Source: JAKACA01 sp052143575 (GTDB lineage: Bacteria > Actinomycetota > Acidimicrobiia > Acidimicrobiales > Bog-793). From it: a DNA stretch of 64,000 nt. Position 1 is the first letter of the stretch. Each line of letters begins with the position of its first letter. Under the pieces are notes generated by a model that saw only the letters and a list, made by a program, of their open reading frames with translations, searched no databases and had not been told where the DNA came from. The stretch lies in contig JBKQSP010000125.1 in NCBI GenBank assembly GCA_052143575.1, positions 17,242 to 81,241 of the forward strand, given 5' to 3'. The position numbers and the translations under genes were made by a program. Below are positions 61,040-64,000 of the stretch, one piece after another.

Positions 61040-64000
61040 ATGCGGTCACGGGATCGGTCTGAGCGGGCAGGCACGCGACCGTCACAACGTCTCGGGCGCT
61101 ACGGACGCGGTACGCAAGGGCACCGTGGGTCCCACGCTTCGTTGCACAACAAGCTTGGACGCTTCTGGCGGGCGGGAGCCGGTCTGCTGCTTGTCCTCGG
61201 GTTCGCCGGCGCTCTCGCACCGCTCGTCCAGATTCTCACGAGCGCACCGGCGAGCGCCCAGACCAATCTCATCGAGAACGGGAGCTTCGAAGAACCTGCG
61301 CTCCCGAGCGGCACGAACATCACCACGTACCCTGGCGGTTCCACCGGCATCACCGATTGGACGGTCGGAGCAAACAGCGTCGACGTCGTGGATTCCTATT
61401 ACCTCGCGCCGGAGGATGGCGCTCAGTCCGTTGACCTGGCAGCCGGCGGATCGATATCACAGACCGTGACGGGTACCACCGCCGGCGACACCTATACGTT
61501 GTCCTGGTACGTGGCGGGCGACCCGACCTGTGTCGGCGATCCCCATCCGACAAAGACGATGGACGTCTCGTGGAACGGGACGCTCGTCTCCGAACCTTCG
61601 TTCAACACGGCCGGAGACACGGCGGCCGCACCGGGTTGGGTTGAAGAGCAGGTCAACGTCACCGGCACCGGCTCCGACACCGTCGATTTCGCCGATGCCA
61701 CCGGCGGAGGCGACCCGTGCGGGGCAACCCTCGACAACGTCTCGCTCGTCCCGATGGACACGACGGACTGCGCATCGCCCACCGGCTTCAGCGACAACTT
61801 CGCCACCGACACCTCGCTGTCGGACTGCTGGGAGACGGCGACGCCCATACTCACCCCCGGCTCCGAGCACGACAACGTCAACAACTCGACGTCCATCGCG
61901 CCCGAGCTGTCGTTCAACGGCAGCGACATGGACATGCAGGGAGCGGCGGCGGACCCCGAGTTCACCGGCATCGAATCGGCTGCCGCCTACCAGGCACCCT
62001 TCGATTTCACGACGACCGTCAAGCCCATCCAGTCCGGGGACAACGCCTTTGTCGTCTATCTCGCCAATACGACCGGCGGTGGTATCTCACTCGAGGGAGA
62101 TCTGTCGTCGTCCAGCCTGGCGGGAATCTGGGCGAACGAAGCCGGCGGATACCTCGGCGCCGGCGATGACATCATGAGCTCCACTCAGGGCCAGACCATC
62201 CCCGGGCTGACTGCGTCGCTGGGCACGACGCTCCAGATCAGCATCTCGATGGACACCAACGCGGATTTCATCATCACCGTGAACGGGCACTCGATCACGA
62301 GCGCAACACTCGGTCCGATCGGCAACGGGCCTTTCCGGGTCATCCTCGGCCAGAGAGAATCAGACGACGAGGCCTTGGGCAACCCCCGGCCAGCCACGCC
62401 GACTGGGCCCAACGAGGCGGCCTGGTACTCCGCCAGCCTGACGACGAACAATTGCTCGTCCAGCTCTTTCTCGACCGACTTCGGCCTCGACTACGCCCTC
62501 GGCAACGTCTATCAGGGTTACCTGCAGGGCTGCTGGCTACCCGAGCAGTCTCCCTACACTCTGGTGCAGCCGGCCGTCGTCGCCGCCGAGGCGGCCGTCG
62601 GCGCCGCGGACGAGGCCCCGAATCTGACGTTCGAGACCGCCTCCACCCTCTTCACGCCCATGCAGATGGCGGGGACGACGGGGGACAACGAATTCACCGG
62701 CATGCAATCGGCGAACCCTTATTCAGCACCCTTCGAATTTCAGACGAGCGTCGACGGTGTCGTGTCGAACGGCAGCGCCTTTGCGGTGTACCTCGTCAAT
62801 GCGAACGCTACGGAGGCGTTCACGCTCGAAGGAGACTTGAACGCGGCCGACGGCAACTATGGGATCTGGGCGGATCGCGGGATCGGCGTGTCGGCAGCGC
62901 GCGAGATCATGGCGCTTTCTCCCGACGCACCGGCGACCGGCGTGACCTACAACATCACGATGTCGATCGACAGTGCCGGTAACGGCACCGTCACCGTCGG
63001 CTACAGCGGTGGCAGTGACACTGCCTCTGTCGGCGACGTCGGGACCGGCCCCTTCTACGTCATCCTCGGCCAGCACGAAACCACCCCGGCCACGGCGGGA
63101 GCGAACGTGGCCAACTGGTACTCCGCCAGCCTGACGCCGGGCAACGCCACCGTCACCGCCACACTGTCGGCGACCTCCCCGACCGTGGACGGCGTCGAGA
63201 GCGTGCCCGCCTCCGCCGTCCCCACCGCCAGCGTGGACACTGTCACGGGCTCGGGCGATGCCGCCTCGGCGCCCCTCGACTCCATCCCGCTCGACTCCAT
63301 CGGAATCGGATCGGCGCCCCTCGACTCCATCCCGCTCGACTCCATCCCGCTCGACTCGATCGCAGCGCCCGGTGCCGGCGCCCCCTCGGGACTTGCCTCT
63401 GCCGCCCGCGCCCTGTCGGAAACCCTCCTGTCGGAGATCGGCATCACCTACCCCGCAGGGTGCGGGGCATCCGGCCCGACGTGCACCGGGTGGCAGGGCG
63501 TCCTCGCCGGCACACCGTTCGCACAGGAGCCACTCGAGTCGGTGACACTTGCCGACGTCGTGACGAACGCCACGGCCGACGCCAATTTCAATTCGGTCGA
63601 CCTCGGATCGCTCGACTTGGCGTCCAGCCCGCTCGATTCCATCCCGCTCGACTCGATCGAGCTCGGGGCGACACCGCTCGACTCGATCCCCCTCGCGACG
63701 GCGCCGGGGAACGGCGAGCCCGACACTGCCCTGGGAGCCTGGTGCACGGAGCTGGCCTCGCTCAATTTCCCCTGTTCGGACTTCGGGATATCCGCCGCAA
63801 CCGGGAGCGACAACGGCGTCACGCTCTTGACGCTCGCCCTTGCAGGTGTGCCGCTCGACTCCATCCCGCTCGACTCCATCCCCCTCGACTCCATCCCGCT
63901 CGACTCCATCCCGCTCGACTCCATCACGCTCGACTCGATCAACCTCGCCTCCAACCCGCTCGACTCCATCCACCTCGCCTCGATCAACCTCGCCTCCAAC
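61040..64000 (+). CDS. Large secreted protein with choice-of-anchor domain, duplicated lectin-like domains and PLDSI repeats; cut at right edge
   Basis: The frame is open for 987 codons from the ATG at 61040 to the end of the window. Residues 1-73 are a long basic leader with hydrophobic core (AGAGLLLVLGFAGALAPLVQ) and ASAQ cleavage site. Residues 76-240 look like a choice-of-anchor C/DUF642 domain (NLIENGSFEEPALPSGT, LDNVSLVPMD). Residues about 245-467 and 471-697 are a duplicated beta-sandwich with FTG-x5-Y-x-APF(D/E)F, LEGDL, GIWA and GPF-x-VILGQ-x2-E then WYSASLT in both. From residue 743 runs of Pro-Leu-Asp-Ser-Ile begin in three blocks (743-778, 851-889, 937 to edge). AGGGGGG precedes the ATG. 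Function is unknown; a surface or adhesion role is likely. Confidence 0.85.
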   Translation, partial: MRSRDRSERAGTRPSQRLGRYGRGTQGHRGSHASLHNKLGRFWRAGAGLLLVLGFAGALAPLVQILTSAPASAQTNLIENGSFEEPALPSGTNITTYPGGSTGITDWTVGANSVDVVDSYYLAPEDGAQSVDLAAGGSISQTVTGTTAGDTYTLSWYVAGDPTCVGDPHPTKTMDVSWNGTLVSEPSFNTAGDTAAAPGWVEEQVNVTGTGSDTVDFADATGGGDPCGATLDNVSLVPMDTTDCASPTGFSDNFATDTSLSDCWETATPILTPGSEHDNVNNSTSIAPELSFNGSDMDMQGAAADPEFTGIESAAAYQAPFDFTTTVKPIQSGDNAFVVYLANTTGGGISLEGDLSSSSLAGIWANEAGGYLGAGDDIMSSTQGQTIPGLTASLGTTLQISISMDTNADFIITVNGHSITSATLGPIGNGPFRVILGQRESDDEALGNPRPATPTGPNEAAWYSASLTTNNCSSSSFSTDFGLDYALGNVYQGYLQGCWLPEQSPYTLVQPAVVAAEAAVGAADEAPNLTFETASTLFTPMQMAGTTGDNEFTGMQSANPYSAPFEFQTSVDGVVSNGSAFAVYLVNANATEAFTLEGDLNAADGNYGIWADRGIGVSAAREIMALSPDAPATGVTYNITMSIDSAGNGTVTVGYSGGSDTASVGDVGTGPFYVILGQHETTPATAGANVANWYSASLTPGNATVTATLSATSPTVDGVESVPASAVPTASVDTVTGSGDAASAPLDSIPLDSIGIGSAPLDSIPLDSIPLDSIAAPGAGAPSGLASAARALSETLLSEIGITYPAGCGASGPTCTGWQGVLAGTPFAQEPLESVTLADVVTNATADANFNSVDLGSLDLASSPLDSIPLDSIELGATPLDSIPLATAPGNGEPDTALGAWCTELASLNFPCSDFGISAATGSDNGVTLLTLALAGVPLDSIPLDSIPLDSIPLDSIPLDSITLDSINLASNPLDSIHLASINLASN
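63849..64000 (+). repeat. 15-bp tandem repeats coding for PLDSI pentapeptides
   Basis: The unit CCGCTCGACTCCATC, with Ile/Ser/Asp codon variation, repeats at least five times in perfect phase and then drifts to T/N/H-Leu-(D/A)-Ser-(I/N). Earlier shorter runs lie at 63269-63363 and 63592-63705. The array continues beyond the window. Confidence 0.9.

Overview
The window reads as a chromosomal segment of a high-GC actinobacterium, possibly an Acidimicrobiia-like lineage. This rests on strong G/C third positions, many GTG starts, 1-4 nt ATGA/GTGA gene overlaps, several leaderless promoters, and actinobacterial families (DUF2630, DUF3052, DUF2505, DUF1707, WS/DGAT acyltransferases, an F420-type LLM oxidoreductase, EgtB, PbpA-like PBP, CsoR). 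No rRNA, tRNA, CRISPR array, IS element, prophage or plasmid gene was recognised. The lineage is an inference; no phylogenetic marker was analysed. Function calls come from reading motifs and recalling families, not from database searches.

Layout. 1-13 kb: a mixed accessory block with an FAD monooxygenase/NTF2 pair, a UvrA-like ABC ATPase, a VOC protein, a methyltransferase divergent from a TetR regulator over a tandem palindromic operator, a DinB/pentapeptide protein, a glutathionyl-hydroquinone reductase homologue, a MaoC-like protein and a CsoR-permease unit with a classic CsoR box. 13-24.9 kb: a secreted seven-bladed FG-GAP propeller, a MarR-GT39 operon with its own palindromic operator, DUF2505 plus two WS/DGAT acyltransferases (storage lipid), DUF4349 next to an ECF sigma/anti-sigma pair, and a Fur-family regulator divergent from a NiCoT nickel/cobalt permease. 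24.9-42.6 kb: one long minus-strand series for nucleoside uptake and catabolism, read right to left as cdd, deoA, add, deoC, aldehyde dehydrogenase, a Cys-less aldehyde dehydrogenase-like protein, a BMP lipoprotein, ABC ATPase, two permeases, purine nucleoside phosphorylase, a phosphosugar mutase, psuG, a PfkB kinase and a GH29 hydrolase. It would import nucleosides, deaminate and phosphorolyse them, move the pentose phosphate to position 5 and split deoxyribose-5-phosphate into acetaldehyde and glyceraldehyde-3-phosphate. 42.6-61 kb: single genes and small units, including a broken nucleotidyltransferase, a P-loop kinase/luciferase-like fusion, two beta-lactamase-fold hydrolases, EgtB, an AtuA-type protein, a PBP, peroxiredoxin, USP, dehydrogenase, PPOX, DUF3052, SGNH and nitroreductase genes. 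61-64 kb: the start of a large secreted protein that runs off the window and carries runs of a Pro-Leu-Asp-Ser-Ile pentapeptide.

The most interesting locus is 47.6-49.2 kb. A nitrobindin/FABP-like beta-barrel protein ends in a low-complexity linker followed by LGIGDLR, a textbook encapsulin cargo-loading peptide. Its stop codon overlaps the start of a family 1 encapsulin shell gene (ATGA). This predicts a nanocompartment loaded with a putative heme beta-barrel protein, a cargo type I do not recall being described. A GGAAC-N17-GTT motif upstream suggests control by a stress ECF sigma factor. The second highlight is the PLDSI-repeat surface protein at the right edge.
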